Notes under the pieces: model-generated
Seen by the model: the letters and a program-made list of their open reading frames with translations, nothing else
Database searches by the model: none
Told to the model about the DNA's origin: nothing
Translations under genes and position numbers: made by a program
Shown here: one piece after another, positions 42,080 through 52,887 of the stretch
Layout: the number at the start of each line of letters is the position of its first letter
How positions within the stretch are numbered: the first letter of the stretch is position 1
Source: Cannabis sativa
Lineage: Eukaryota > Streptophyta > Magnoliopsida > Rosales > Cannabaceae
Assembly: GCF_029168945.1 (NCBI RefSeq)
Contig: NC_083604.1
Span: 32,917,686 to 32,981,685 of the forward strand
Length of the DNA stretch: 64,000 nucleotides
Direction of reading: 5' to 3'

Positions 42080-42587
42080 TGTAAAGACCGCTTAGTTTAA
42101 TTTGGAAATTAGCAGTTAATTATGTTTAATTATGGAAAATTATTTATAGATATTTAAATAATTATTTATGCTGTTATTATTGAATTCTGAAATGCATTTT
42201 ATGTCATTTAGTGAATTTCATAATTTTGCATTTCCGGTGCCCGGTAACATGAAACTCGGTGTTTGGCTCAGTAAAATCACAACGTAGTATGTTAGTATTT
42301 TGGGACGGTTTATTAGACATTGGGAATGTCGGGATTGGCCGAGAATTTAGAATTTCCCAAAATACCCCTTTAGTGCTCTTTATGCTATTTTAGTGTGAAG
42401 GGGCAAAATGGTCATTTTGCCCAATTTATGTTTTGTCCTCTTGTGGACTTAGTGTTGTGAAATTAATTAGTTTATTATGTTATTTGTTGGCTGAAGTAAA
42501 TATTATTACATGCAATTTCTCTCATTTTATAAAAATTAGAAAGTTAGAAAAAAAATTAGAAATTTCAAAGGAAAAGCATTTTCTCTC

Positions 42588-42641
<54 letters not shown>

Positions 42642-44403
42642 TTTCGGCCTCCTTGAGCAGCAAGGATCTTTGAATTTTTCTTGTGAATTCTTCTCCTTTT
42701 TGGTGTTCTAATCAAGCTAGGTTAGCTCCTAATCTCTCTCTCTTTAAGTTTGTTGAAAATTATGAAAAAATGAGTGTTGCATGTTTGGTTTTTGAGGTTG
42801 TTGCTGCTGTGTTTTTGATGTTGTTTCTGAAGTTTAAAGCATGATTATTTGAGTAGATTATAGCTAGTTTGATGCATGATAGTAGCTTTGTTTCAAGCTT
42901 GAAAGTTTTTACTCAAAAATATAATTTTCAAAGAAAAAATGAAGAATCTGTTGCTGTTGCCTTTGTTGATGCTTGCTGTTGGTTTCTGCAGTTTCTATAG
43001 GCTTGATTATGTAATTTTATTCAAGGTTTAATGCATGTTAGTTAGTTTTAACCAAGTTTGAGTTTTGAACTCAAAGCTTGGAGCTTTAATGGTGATTTTT
43101 GATTCTGTGTTTTCTTGGCTGTGTAGATGCTTTAGAAATGTTCTTTGGGGTATTTAGAATAGGTCTGGAAGTTTTGGTATGGTTTGGAATTGATTTGAGT
43201 AATGTATGAATTTTTGAAAGTTTCCTGCGAGGAACCGGAATTCCGGTTGTGCATCCAGAATTCCGAATGGGGTTCAGGAATTTCCAGAACCGGAATTCCA
43301 GTTGTGCAACCGGTCTGCCGGTTGGGAAATTTTCAGGAACCCTAGATTTTCTCGTTTTTATGTTACTTGGGGTATTGCCATGCTTTTTATCGATAGGGAA
43401 ACTTTTAGTTTCTAGTTTAAGTCCCCGGGAAGTGATTTAGCGTATCACTTATTAGTGTTGTGATTGTTATGGTTTAGGAGCCTGTAAACCGCCGTGCAGT
43501 TCATTCCAGTCAGGTTGACCAGCACACCTGAGTTCGGAATTGAGGTAAGATTAGAATAACATTATGCATATGTACTACATGTTTAGCGTGCATGTTAGGA
43601 AGCCTTTTATATTACATTAGATATGTATGTTGGCTTCGTACCATCCGACCATATCACATCGGTTAGGCTAGAGTATGACTAGCAACTGGAGTATGACCAG
43701 TACACCTAGTATAGGCTGATACTAGGGTTGGTGGTACAGTACTATGTGACCGTATCACATCGGTTAGGCTAGAGTATGATTAGCAGCTGGAGTATGACCA
43801 GTGAACTGAGTATAGGCTGATACTGTAACACATCGGTACGGGCTAGAGTATGACTAGCAGCTGGAGTATGACCAATGTACCGAGTATAGGCTGTTACTTG
43901 TCAATAGTATCGTCTTATGAACGTTCGGGACTCAGTATCGTGTGGGACACGGCAGTTAGGGTTATGGTCAGGGGTATGGACGTCTGATCATAATTCGGGA
44001 TTTATGTATGTTTATGATTTATGCTTTTCTTACTGAGTCTGTCGACTCACAGTGCTATGTTTATGTGTAGGTAAGGGCAAGGCTAAAGTTGAAGAACCGT
44101 GAGAGCGAGCCGGTGAAGATTGTACATGTCGGGGCGGTTAGGCCTGGAGCGTACGATCCTCGTGACAACAGTGCTTGTTTTGTAATTAGTCGCTAGGCGA
44201 CAAATATTTTGTATAGTCAGTGAACTTTTGTAAAATGTTTTGTAATCGGGATCCCGAGTATTTTTGTATAAATATTTTATAAGTTTAATTAAAAAGTAAA
44301 AATTTTAATTAATCACGATTTCCATAAACCTCGTTGATTAGCAACGAGCTGCACAGTACGTTTAAAAATCACGTAACACGCCTATGCTAGTTAGGGTGTT
44401 ACA
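42080..44403 (+). repeat. 5' LTR of element C
   Basis: 2324 bases, TGTAAAGACCGCTTAG ... GGGTGTTACA, same family as 7209-9541. It contains a (CT)n tract (about 42588-42639), the ggaattccgg palindromes near 43236-43300, three units of ggctagagtatgacta (about 43665-43905), and the ctgagtctgtcgactcac block near 44034. Confidence 0.93.
42588..42639 (+). repeat. (CT)n microsatellite in gypsy LTR
   Basis: About 26 CT units. The other family LTRs show different tract lengths at this position (short in 46257-46270, about 40 units on the minus strand in 55756-55832). Confidence 0.95.
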
Positions 44404-44406
44404 ATT

Positions 44407-44422
44407 TGGTATCAGAGCCGCC
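44407..44422 (+). promoter_or_regulatory. primer-binding site of element C (initiator Met tRNA)
   Basis: tggtatcagagccgcc starts three bases after the LTR. It carries the standard plant initiator-Met primer-binding sequence with no mismatch in its first 12 bases. Confidence 0.9.
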
Positions 44423-44683
44423 AGGTTGTCTTCCGAAGATCATCACAACATGTACAATCATCATCAGCAGTTAGCTCGTTCTACGGTTCAGTAAGCTTTT
44501 ATTGCTTTAGTAGCTTATTATTTATTATGAAATAAGAAAAGCCTGATAGGAAGCATGTTAGTAGCCTGATAGTAGAATAGGCGCATGTTTTGTTTTTAAT
44601 TTTCAAATTAAGCAGCATTAGTAAGCTCTTTGTGATCATGACCTGATGTGCCAACTCTTGGTTTCGCAGGCTGTTCAGACTAG

Positions 44684-45049
44684 ATGGACGCCAGGCGGAA
44701 TACCAGGAGCCAGGGCAACTCAGTAGGGTCAAATCAGGGTCAGGGAGCCCAGTTTCCCCCGTATGCTAGGGGCCGTGGTAGAGGTCCCAGGGGCAGGGCT
44801 TGTGGTCGGGGTGATGATAACCCGCCACAGGCTGCCCAAGCCGATCAGGAAGCCCAGAATTGGGAAACTAGGTTTGCTGAAATGCAAGCCAGGATAGAGG
44901 AGCAAGATCTTGAGATACAGAGATTGAGGCAGCAGGGGGCTCCTGCAGTGCCTGTGCCAGAAGTTCCTGTGGCACCCGCCCCTGCTGCTCAGGTCGAGAT
45001 AGTGGTAGCGGCAAACAGAATGGAACCCCTGTATGAAAGGTTCCGTATC
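44684..45049 (+). pseudogene. gypsy gag N-terminus, truncated (element C)
   Basis: An open frame of 122 codons begins MDARRNTRSQ, contains an RG-rich stretch (YARGRGRGPRGRACGRG), then a predicted coiled coil (ETRFAEMQARIEEQDLEIQRL) and a proline/alanine-rich linker, and ends after PLYERFR. This is the start of a chromovirus Gag. Capsid and zinc-knuckle regions are missing because homology stops at about 45045, where inverted LTR sequence begins. Confidence 0.85.
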
Positions 45050-45105
45050 TAATGTAATCTAACACCTTCCTAACATGCACGCTAAACATGTAGTACATAT
45101 GCAAC
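45046..45105 (-). repeat. inverted LTR filler piece (about 55 bp)
   Basis: This stretch is the reverse complement of about 47176-47233 in the 3' LTR of the same element. It includes the aggaaggtgttag variant, which among the family LTRs in the window occurs only in that LTR. It joins gag on the left and a copia LTR on the right with a few bases of overlap. Confidence 0.85.
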
Positions 45106-45867
45106 CAATAAAATATTATAAGATTAAAGAGCTGTAAGAAAATTAGAGAAGGATTTTTACGTGGTTGGGGCGTTAATGAGCCTTAGTCCACGAGTCTATA
45201 TTATTTATGGATGTATTTAATACACAGAATGTATTTGGTGAGTGTTTCACTTTTATAAATACAGAGAATGTTCTTGGTGAGTATTTACTCTTCTTGCTCT
45301 TATGTAGCCCAAGATTCTCGACCCCATTTAATGAGCTTTGAGGGGGTATTTATAGTATTTTTGGTGGGGTGATCCCCAGAATTGTTGTACAAGTGTATCT
45401 GTAAGTATCCATAAAGTTGGGCATTCCCAATGAATATACCATGGGTAATGCATGGTCAAATCCCTAGGTGTTGTAGGGCTTTTATGTGGAATGTCCTTAT
45501 TGTCTTTTGACTGATGTGACCCTTGACAATGTAGCCGTCGATAGACTTAAATGATCATTACTTTGTAGCTGTAGATTGGGGGTTGTGCCGTCAGACTTTA
45601 TTGCGTGTAGCAGTCCCAACACGTTTCCTCCCATGTGGCATTAAATGCGACTTGATTACTCAGGGGAAGCCTGACACCTCGCGTAGATGCCTTAGTATTA
45701 TTTGGGCTTCCGGGAGCGTATGGGGCTCCCTATGTCTTCTCCGGGAGGCATGTCCCGGATGCTGCCTTATTACATAAGGTCTTAGCAAATAATTTGAATG
45801 CTAAGCTATTTGATCCACGTGTCCTTGACTGGTTGGTCCACGTATATTGGGCAAAATCAGGGGCAAC
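45100..45867 (+). repeat. copia-type LTR, 5' end missing
   Basis: Same LTR type as 27079-38274 (tttttacgtggttggggcgt, ccttagtccacgagtct). Its first 30 or so bases are replaced by the filler piece. It ends GGGGCAACA at about 45867, a natural LTR end, directly followed by the truncated gypsy 3' LTR. Confidence 0.82.
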
Positions 45868-47928
45868 AATGTCATTTAGTAAATTTCATAATTTTGCATT
45901 TCCGGTGCCCGGTAACATGGAACTCGGTGTTTGGCTCAGTAAAATCACAACGTAGTTTGTTAGTATTTTGGGACGGTTTATTAGACATTGGGAATGTCGG
46001 GATTGGCTGGAAATTTAGAATTTCCCAAAATACCCCTTTAGTGCTCTTTATGCTATTTTAGTGTGAAGGGGCAAAATGGTCATTTTCCCCCATTTATGTT
46101 TTGTCCTCTTGTAGACTTAGTGTTGTGAAATTAATTAGTTTATTATGTTATTTGTTGGCTGAAGTAAATGTTATTACATGCAATTTCTCTCATTTTATAA
46201 AAATTAGAAAGTTAGAAAAAAATTAGAAATTTCAAAGGAAAAGCATTTTCTCTCAACTCTCTCTCTCTCTATTTTCGGCCTCCTTGAGTAGCAAGGATCT
46301 TTGAATTTTTCTTGTGAATTCTTCTCCTTTTTGGTGTTCTAATCAAGCTAGGTTAGCTCCTAATCTCTCTCTCTTTAAGTTTGTTGAAAATTATGAAAAA
46401 ATGAGTGTTGCATGTTTGGTTTTTGAGGTTGTTGCTGCTGTGTTTTTGATGTTGTTTCTGAAGTTTAAAGCATGATTATTTGAGTAGATTATAGCTAGTT
46501 TGATGCATGATAGTAGCTTTGTTTCAAGCTTGAAAGTTTTTACTCAAAATATAGTTTTCAAAGAAAAAATGAAGAATCTGTTGTTGTTGCCTTTGTTGAT
46601 GCTTGCTGTTGGTTTCTGCAGTTTCTATAGGCTTGATTATGTAATTTTATTCAAGGTTTAATGCATGTTAGTTAGATTTAACCAAGTTTGAGTTTTGAAC
46701 TCAAAGCTTGGAGCTTTAATGGTGATTTTTGATTCTGTGTTTTCTGGGCTGTGTAGATGCTTTAGAAATGTTCTTTGGGGTATTTAGAACAGGTCTGGAA
46801 GTTTTGGTATGGTTTGGAATTGATTTGAGTAATGTATGAATTTTTGAAAGTTTCCTGCGAGGAACCGGAATTCCGGTTGTGCATCCGGAATTTCGGATGG
46901 GGTTCAGGAATTTCCAGAACCGGAATTCCGGTTGGGAAATTTTCAGGAACCCTAGATTTTCTCGTTTTTATGTTACTTGGGGTATTGCCATGCTTTTTAT
47001 CGATAGGGAAACTTTTAGTTTCTATTTTAAGTCCCCGGGAAGTGATTTAGCGTATCACTTATTAGTGTTGTGATTGTTATGGTTTAGGAGCACATGTTCG
47101 CCGTGCGGTTCATTCCGGTCGGGTTGGCCAAGCACACTTTGAATTCGGAATTGAGGTAAGATTAGTATAACAGTATGCATATGTACTACATGTTTAGCGT
47201 GCATGTTAGGAAGGTGTTAGATTACATTAGATATGTATGTTGGCTTCGTACCATCCGACCATATCACATCGGTTAGGCTAGAGTATGACTAGCAACTGGA
47301 GTATGACCAGTACACCGAGTATAGGCTGATACTAGGGTTGGTGGTACAGTATTATGTGACCGTATCACATCGGTTAGGCTAGAGTATGACTAGCAGCTGG
47401 AGTATGACCAGTGTACTGAGTATAGGCTGTTACTTGTCAATAGTACCGTCTTATGAACGTTCGGGACTCAGTATCGTGTGGGAGAGGGCATTTAGGGTTA
47501 TGGTCAGGGGTATGGGCGTCTGATCATAATCTGGGATTTATGTATGTTTATGATTTATGCTTTTCTTACTGAGTCTGTCGACTCACAGTGCTATGTTTAT
47601 GTGTAGGTAAGGGCAAGGCTAAAGCTGAAGAATCGTGAGAGCGAGCCGGTGAAGATTGTACATGTCGGGGCGGTTAGGCCTGGAGCGTACGATCCTCGGG
47701 ACAACAGTGCTTGTTTTGTAATTAGTCGCTAGGCGACAAGTATTTTGTATAGCCAGTGAACTTTTGTAAATTCGGGATCCCGAGTATTTTTGTATAAATA
47801 TTTTATAAGTTTAATTAAAAAGCAAAAATTTTATTAATCACGATTTCCATAAACCTCGTTGATTAGCAACGAGCTGCACAATACGTTTAAAAATCACGTA
47901 ACACGCCTATGCTAGTTAGGGTGTTACA
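45868..47928 (+). repeat. 3' LTR of element C, 5'-truncated
   Basis: Matches the 5' LTR from about 42193 onward (atgtcatttagt-aatttcataattttgc) and ends GGGTGTTACA. It has two rather than three copies of the gagtatgacta unit and a much shorter CT tract than the 5' LTR. Confidence 0.9.
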
Positions 47929-49611
47929 ATATCCGAGCTTCCAATAAGCAGATCAAGAATTTACAACTTAAATTCACTGACTTATTAATTCTTCGTTGAA
48001 TCTACGCATAGAACTTAGAATTGCACTCTCAGTTATTAGAACGCTCTATATGTTCCACCATATAGACACATCATTAGTTATCCATTGTTATAATCCTAAT
48101 TTGATCAATGATCCTCTATATGGATGATTTACACTGTAAAGGGATTTAATTACCGTAACTGCAATGTATTTTATCCTTAAAACACTTAACCCCGTATAAA
48201 TGATATTTCAGCTAAGTGAAATGAGTACTCCACCATTTATTTTTGTTTGGTTAAGCTCGAAGGAAATCATCCTTTGCTTTCTATTCGCCAGATAGAAGCT
48301 ATAGATTCCATATTTATGTTAGCGCTCCCACTCAATTGCACTACCGTGTTCCCAAAATGTACGTATCACCCTGACCCAAAAGTAGGCTTAACTAACAAAT
48401 CAAAGAACAAGAATAATACTCTTGAGATTGAACCGAACCATATCAGGATTTAGATCATTTGATCTAGGATCAACTAAGTGATATTGAATTGAATAGATAT
48501 TACGGTAAGTTTAATAAATCTATTTCAAAGTTCAATATTGGTCCATTCCAATGCATACTCCATGCATCCAACCCAAGCTTTACTTTAACCAATGTTCTGA
48601 AAAGAACATAGCATTTCTCCAAATGCAAGTAAACTCTGTTGTAGATTGTCTTATCAGTAAAACCCAGTATTCTGATAAATCTAGGAATTCTTTATTCACA
48701 TAGTCATGTTTACTTTCCACTGTGTTGACAACACAATAAACATGATTAAGTATGTGAAAAGGGTTTGAATGAATTTATAAATCAAAAAGACAAACATTGA
48801 TAAGGTGAACCAAAACATACACAAATGAATGAAAAATACTTATGTTACTTTATTGATACCGAATATTCTGGATTACATTGAAATAGAGTTTTATTTAGGG
48901 CATAAAACCCAACAAGAATATGCATAACATTAATCGACCAAAAGCTACATGAAATAGAAAACAATTCAAAACAAGAAAATCAATCAATTATGACAACCAA
49001 TTCAAACACAAACCAATCACTCAAAAGCAAAAGCTATTCTTCCCCGGTACATTTCCCAATCAAACGGATCACATTAGCATGTTTCACACAATGAAGTTTC
49101 AAAGTAAAGAAGTCAAACTTCATCTCCTAAAATAATTCGACCACAAATAGAGCATTGATCCTGAGTCAGAGATTAAAATTAACAGCTTATTAAGCTAACA
49201 ATGAACATACACACCCATATATACAAAAAAAAAGCAGATGAAGAGGGCATCGACAAAGCTTTGTTCTAGTATTAGTGCTTTAGTGTTGAAGTTCAGTCAG
49301 ATGGGTATAACTTATTTGTCCCAATAGCCATTGCATAAACAGGTTAGATAAAATTTGACCTAGGTAGACTATACATACATACATCATGTATGTAGCATTT
49401 AAACAAATAAATACACTCAAAACCCAGATAGTAATAGGAATAGGTCATTGAAAATATGGGCTGGTGCAGAAAGGACCTTTCCTTATATTATTATTTATAT
49501 TTATATGATCATTGTACTATTTATGATGTTAATATTTTATTTACATTTTAGTGAATTGCTTATTTTTCAGCCATTGATACTATATACACACCGATAATAT
49601 AGTATACGAAA

Positions 49612-49668
49612 TATACTTATGTTATTTGGATTTCACTAAATGCTAGAAATCCAAATAACATAAGTATA
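49612..49668. repeat. perfect 23-bp inverted repeat with 11-base loop
   Basis: Arms 49612-49634 (starts tatacttatgttatttgg) and 49646-49668 are exact reverse complements with an 11-base loop. Transcripts from either strand would fold into a perfect stem. It could be a tiny fold-back element or a hairpin RNA source; nothing shows transcription. Confidence 0.9.
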
Positions 49669-49777
49669 GCAACAGCCACTTTTCTCAGCCCCAAAAAATC
49701 CAAACCCAAAATCCCATTGAACCTAGACATCAAACCCAAAAAAAAAAAGCGATCCAAAATCACCATGCCTGAATTAC

Positions 49778-49888
49778 ATTTCAGTCTCATTCAAACGACC
49801 TAGAAGCATCAAGACCCACATGCTCCATCTCAAGGCGTTCGAGGGCTTTCTGGTGAGCCCAAGTCTCGATTGTAAGATCATGCTTGGC
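49778..49888 (-). other. possible terminal exon of an unidentified gene
   Basis: On the minus strand one frame reads KAKHDLTIETWAHQKALERL and then EMEHVGLDASRSFE before a TGA, with hydrophilic, helix-like composition and a possible acceptor (ctcaaag) just upstream. A CT-rich leader-like region with a possible donor (ttacag^gtatga, about 50010) lies further upstream at 50010-50320. I do not recognise the family. It could be a gene fragment or chance. Confidence 0.22.
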
Positions 49889-50126
49889 TTTGAGATATCA
49901 AACTCAAAACTAATTTGAAAGATTAAATCCAAAAAACTAATAAAAGCTCAGAAGAAATTTTCTCAAACAAAAATCCTAAAATCAAAATAAAATACAAGAG
50001 AAATTCATACCTGTAATAGCAAAAAAAGTATTTCTCTCTAAGAAACCACTTTCATTGTCATGCTCTTCTCATTTTTTCATTTTCGAATCTGAGAATGAAG
50101 GAATAACAAAAAAAATCTGAGAAATA

Positions 50127-50127
<1 letters not shown>

Positions 50128-50209
<82 letters not shown>
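50128..50209. repeat. (GA)n microsatellite
   Basis: About 41 uninterrupted GA units, framed by further GA-rich text to about 50260. It causes a spurious Ser/Leu-rich frame on the minus strand. Confidence 0.97.
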
Positions 50210-50212
<3 letters not shown>

Positions 50213-50340
50213 CAGAGATCCGTATAAATATACAGAGAGAGATAAAGAGAGGAAGAGATTTAGATGTAATAGTGAAGTTGAAGCCATGGAAACTCCTCTG
50301 ATGAAGAAGGTGACTAACGAGAGAAAGAGAAAACCAAAAG

Positions 50341-50530
50341 TGATAAAAGTGTTTTTAAAATTTTTTAAAATCATCTAAAATCTGTTTTTAAAATTCAATC
50401 CATTCTGTTTTTTAATTTTAAAAACAAAAAGCGAAATTGAGTTACCAAACATAATTTTCATTTGTATTTTCAAAATTTTAATTTTAAAAACAAAAAACCA
50501 TTTTTAAAATGGTTACCGAACATACCCAAA
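50341..50530. other. AT-rich segment ending in a possible DNA-transposon terminus
   Basis: Contains repeated aattttaaaaacaaaaa words and ends ggttaccgaacataccc, which resembles plant MITE termini. No partner inverted end or target duplication was found. Confidence 0.35.
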
Positions 50531-52887
50531 ATAAAATAAGTTTGAAAATTTTATGGTTAGAAACCCTAACATTTCTATTCAAACCTCAACTAACAAATTT
50601 TTCAAATTTTCATGTTTTTTTTGCCAAAATAAATTTTAATAAAAAAAATTATCTAATAAGATAAAATGTTAAAACTAACACTTATCAAATCTTATAATTT
50701 TAATTTAATAAAATATTTCAAAAATAACAAATTTGAAAAAAAAAATATATGGTTAGCAAATTTTAAAATTTGAACTAGATTATTTTTTAAAAAAATATTT
50801 GAATATCAAAATAAGATCATTCAAATTTTAATAATAAAAAAAATGTAATATCTGATCTTATAATTAAAATAAATAAAATAATCTAAAATTTTAAAATTAA
50901 CCATAAGGATATTTTTGTGAAAAAGCAAATTTTTAAAAACAAAGCCTACTAACATCTAAAACTAATTTTAATTAAAAAATTAATAAAAATTAATTTTATT
51001 TTGATAATTAGATTTTTAATTGAAAATTTAGATTCTACACAAAAATTCTACCAAAATTTGAATTTTGTTTCAATGAAAAACGATTTTTGAATCAAAAGAT
51101 ATCACCAAAACAAGATTGCACTAGGGGAGTATGGCACGATAGGCTGCAAATGGGCGACAGAAGGGCTGCTAGCAGCCTCATGGGGGACAAAACTTGGTCA
51201 GGAGGGGCTTAGGACAGCCCTTGTCCGAGTGAATTCGGACATGGGCGTGTCTGAAGCCGCGTCAGACCCTATCCGCGCGCGCACAGCGTGTTGCTCGGTT
51301 TCAGATATTTTTATCCAAATTCAAAAAATCATAACTAATTTATAAAAAATTCAAATTGAGTTCTGTAAAAGCCTAAATTCATTAATTTTTCGTCTACTTT
51401 CTAGTAAAAATATTTCCAGAATGAAACAAAAAATATTTAACAACATACATTGCGATTTCCACACAATCATCAAATATGCACATAAACCATCATGAAACCA
51501 TCTAAATCAACACAAACATCGTTTTAAATCCATATTTCATGAAAGTAAATCATTACCATGGCTCTAAGTCCAGTTGTTGGAATATTTTTACCAGGATCTA
51601 GATTTACTACCATGTATGTTTTTAACATCCTAATATAAATTTCTAAAACAATGTAATTTAAACACATAAAAGTTATGAGAAACCTTACAGTGGGTGCAGC
51701 GAAATTAAATGACTCCTTCCACTCAGATCTCTAACCCTTGTATCCTTTCTGTAGCAGAGTATCACCAAGATCTGAGCCCGAAACTCCTTCCTTATGTTTG
51801 GATTCATCACAGTCTTACCTACTATGATTGAGGAACAACTTGATGTGTGTGGGCACTTACTCAATCACGAATGGCTGAATTTATTTTGTGAAGAAAGGCT
51901 TAGTGTTTCGAAAATTCAAGAGGAAGAAGAAGAAAGAAGAGGTCTCATCAGAAAGCTAGGTTTTTAGCTTTGGAGGCATTAGGTGCATGAAGAGACCATA
52001 GCCTTCCTTTTATACTATCTTCAATAGCGTTTGGGTTGAATTATTAAGAATAAAAAAAATGATAAAAATAGGGTGAAAAACCACTTGATGGCCGGCCACT
52101 TAATGAGCCCCACAAGTTTGGGTTTTGTCACTTTTTCCAACTATTTTACCTATTTTTCACAAATACCACTATTTACAATTTCAACCCTATAAATGGCAAA
52201 ACTATTTATTTAATAATTAAAATAACTATCAAATAAAATTGTCATTTATAATATTTATTAATTAGACTCCATAAAGTCTCTTAATTAACAAATAAACCCC
52301 AAAACACTATTTCTTCACAATCAAGCCATATCTTAGTGAAAAATTCATAAATTAGACATAGTCTAATTTTAGAATTATAATTGATTAATTAAAATCAATT
52401 AACTGAGTCTTACAAGCAGTTTGTCTCAACTAGTATAGGGACCATGAGCCTATATAACTGAGCTTCCAATAAGCAAATCTAGAATTTACTAAGTAAATTC
52501 ACTAACAAATTAATTCCTCATTGCATCCACCATAGAACTTGGAATTGCACTCTCAGTTATATAGAACGCTTTATATGTTCCACGATATAGATACGCTATT
52601 AATTATCCATTGTTATAATCCCAATAATCAATGATCCTCTATAGATGATCTACATTGCATAGGGACAAAATTACCGTTACAGCCTTTCAATGTATTTTAT
52701 TGTTAAAACACTTGGCCACCTATAAATGATATTTTGGTGAACTAATATAATCACTAAAATGAGATCTCAATCATTTATTTCTATTCACCCAAGCTCGAAG
52801 AAAATCATCGTTTCACTTCTAAATACCTGTAGAAGTTATAGATTCCATATCTATGTTCAGCGCTCCCACTTAATTGTACTATCATGT
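50531..52887 (-). mobile_element. element D: minus-strand relative of element A (5' LTR and leader only)
   Basis: Minus-strand LTR starting at 51576 (TGTTGGAATATTTTTACC on plus) is preceded on its left by the inverse of a primer-binding site (ggctctaagtcca, about 51559-51571) and by leader sequence similar to 29276-29540. The interior fades at about 50540. A GC-rich, non-coding stretch (about 51120-51300) marks the same leader position as the GC-richer part near 29550-29590. The LTR is cut at 52887 by element E. Confidence 0.78.
51576..52887 (-). repeat. LTR of element D, interrupted by element E
   Basis: About 1.3 kb of the family LTR in divergent form. It stops at actatcatgt, where an intact family LTR continues with ttcccaaaatgtacg. 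The remainder is expected beyond the right end of element E, outside the window. Confidence 0.85.

Larger units (their letters stand above)
42080..47928 (+). mobile_element. gypsy chromovirus element C, internally deleted and rearranged (5.85 kb)
   Basis: Flanked by a perfect 5-bp duplication ATATC (42075-42079 and 47929-47933). It consists of a full 5' LTR, primer-binding site, start of gag, a short inverted LTR piece, a copia LTR, and a 3' LTR lacking its first 113 or so bases. All of pol is gone. Confidence 0.92.
41200..48914 (-). repeat. LTR-G: minus-strand family LTR, split by gypsy element C
   Basis: Begins TGTTGGAATTATTTACC at 41200 and ends CCCAACA at 48914, interrupted at 42080-47928. 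Flanks catac (41195-41199) and agaat (48915-48919) do not match, and neither a primer-binding site nor a purine tract adjoins it. It therefore looks like a recombination product rather than a simple insertion. Confidence 0.85.
48915..50340. other. apparently low-copy DNA between repeats
   Basis: This stretch matches none of the repeat families in the window. It holds a perfect hairpin (49612-49668), a GA microsatellite and a possible short exon. No complete gene could be built. Confidence 0.5.

Noticed and set aside
44684..45049. RGG-rich open frame as a host RNA-binding protein
   Set aside because: It follows a perfect LTR and primer-binding site and matches the start of a chromovirus Gag; truncated.
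50069..50374. 101-codon Ser/Leu-rich frame on the minus strand
   Set aside because: Produced by translating the GA/CT microsatellite at 50128-50209; not a protein. The similar Ser/Leu frame at 42433-42711 has the same cause.
51120..51300. GC-rich island with ggcgacagaagggctgctag-type text as a possible gene or promoter
   Set aside because: It sits in the leader of element D at the position equivalent to the GC-richer leader of element A. No reading frame or splice signal was found.
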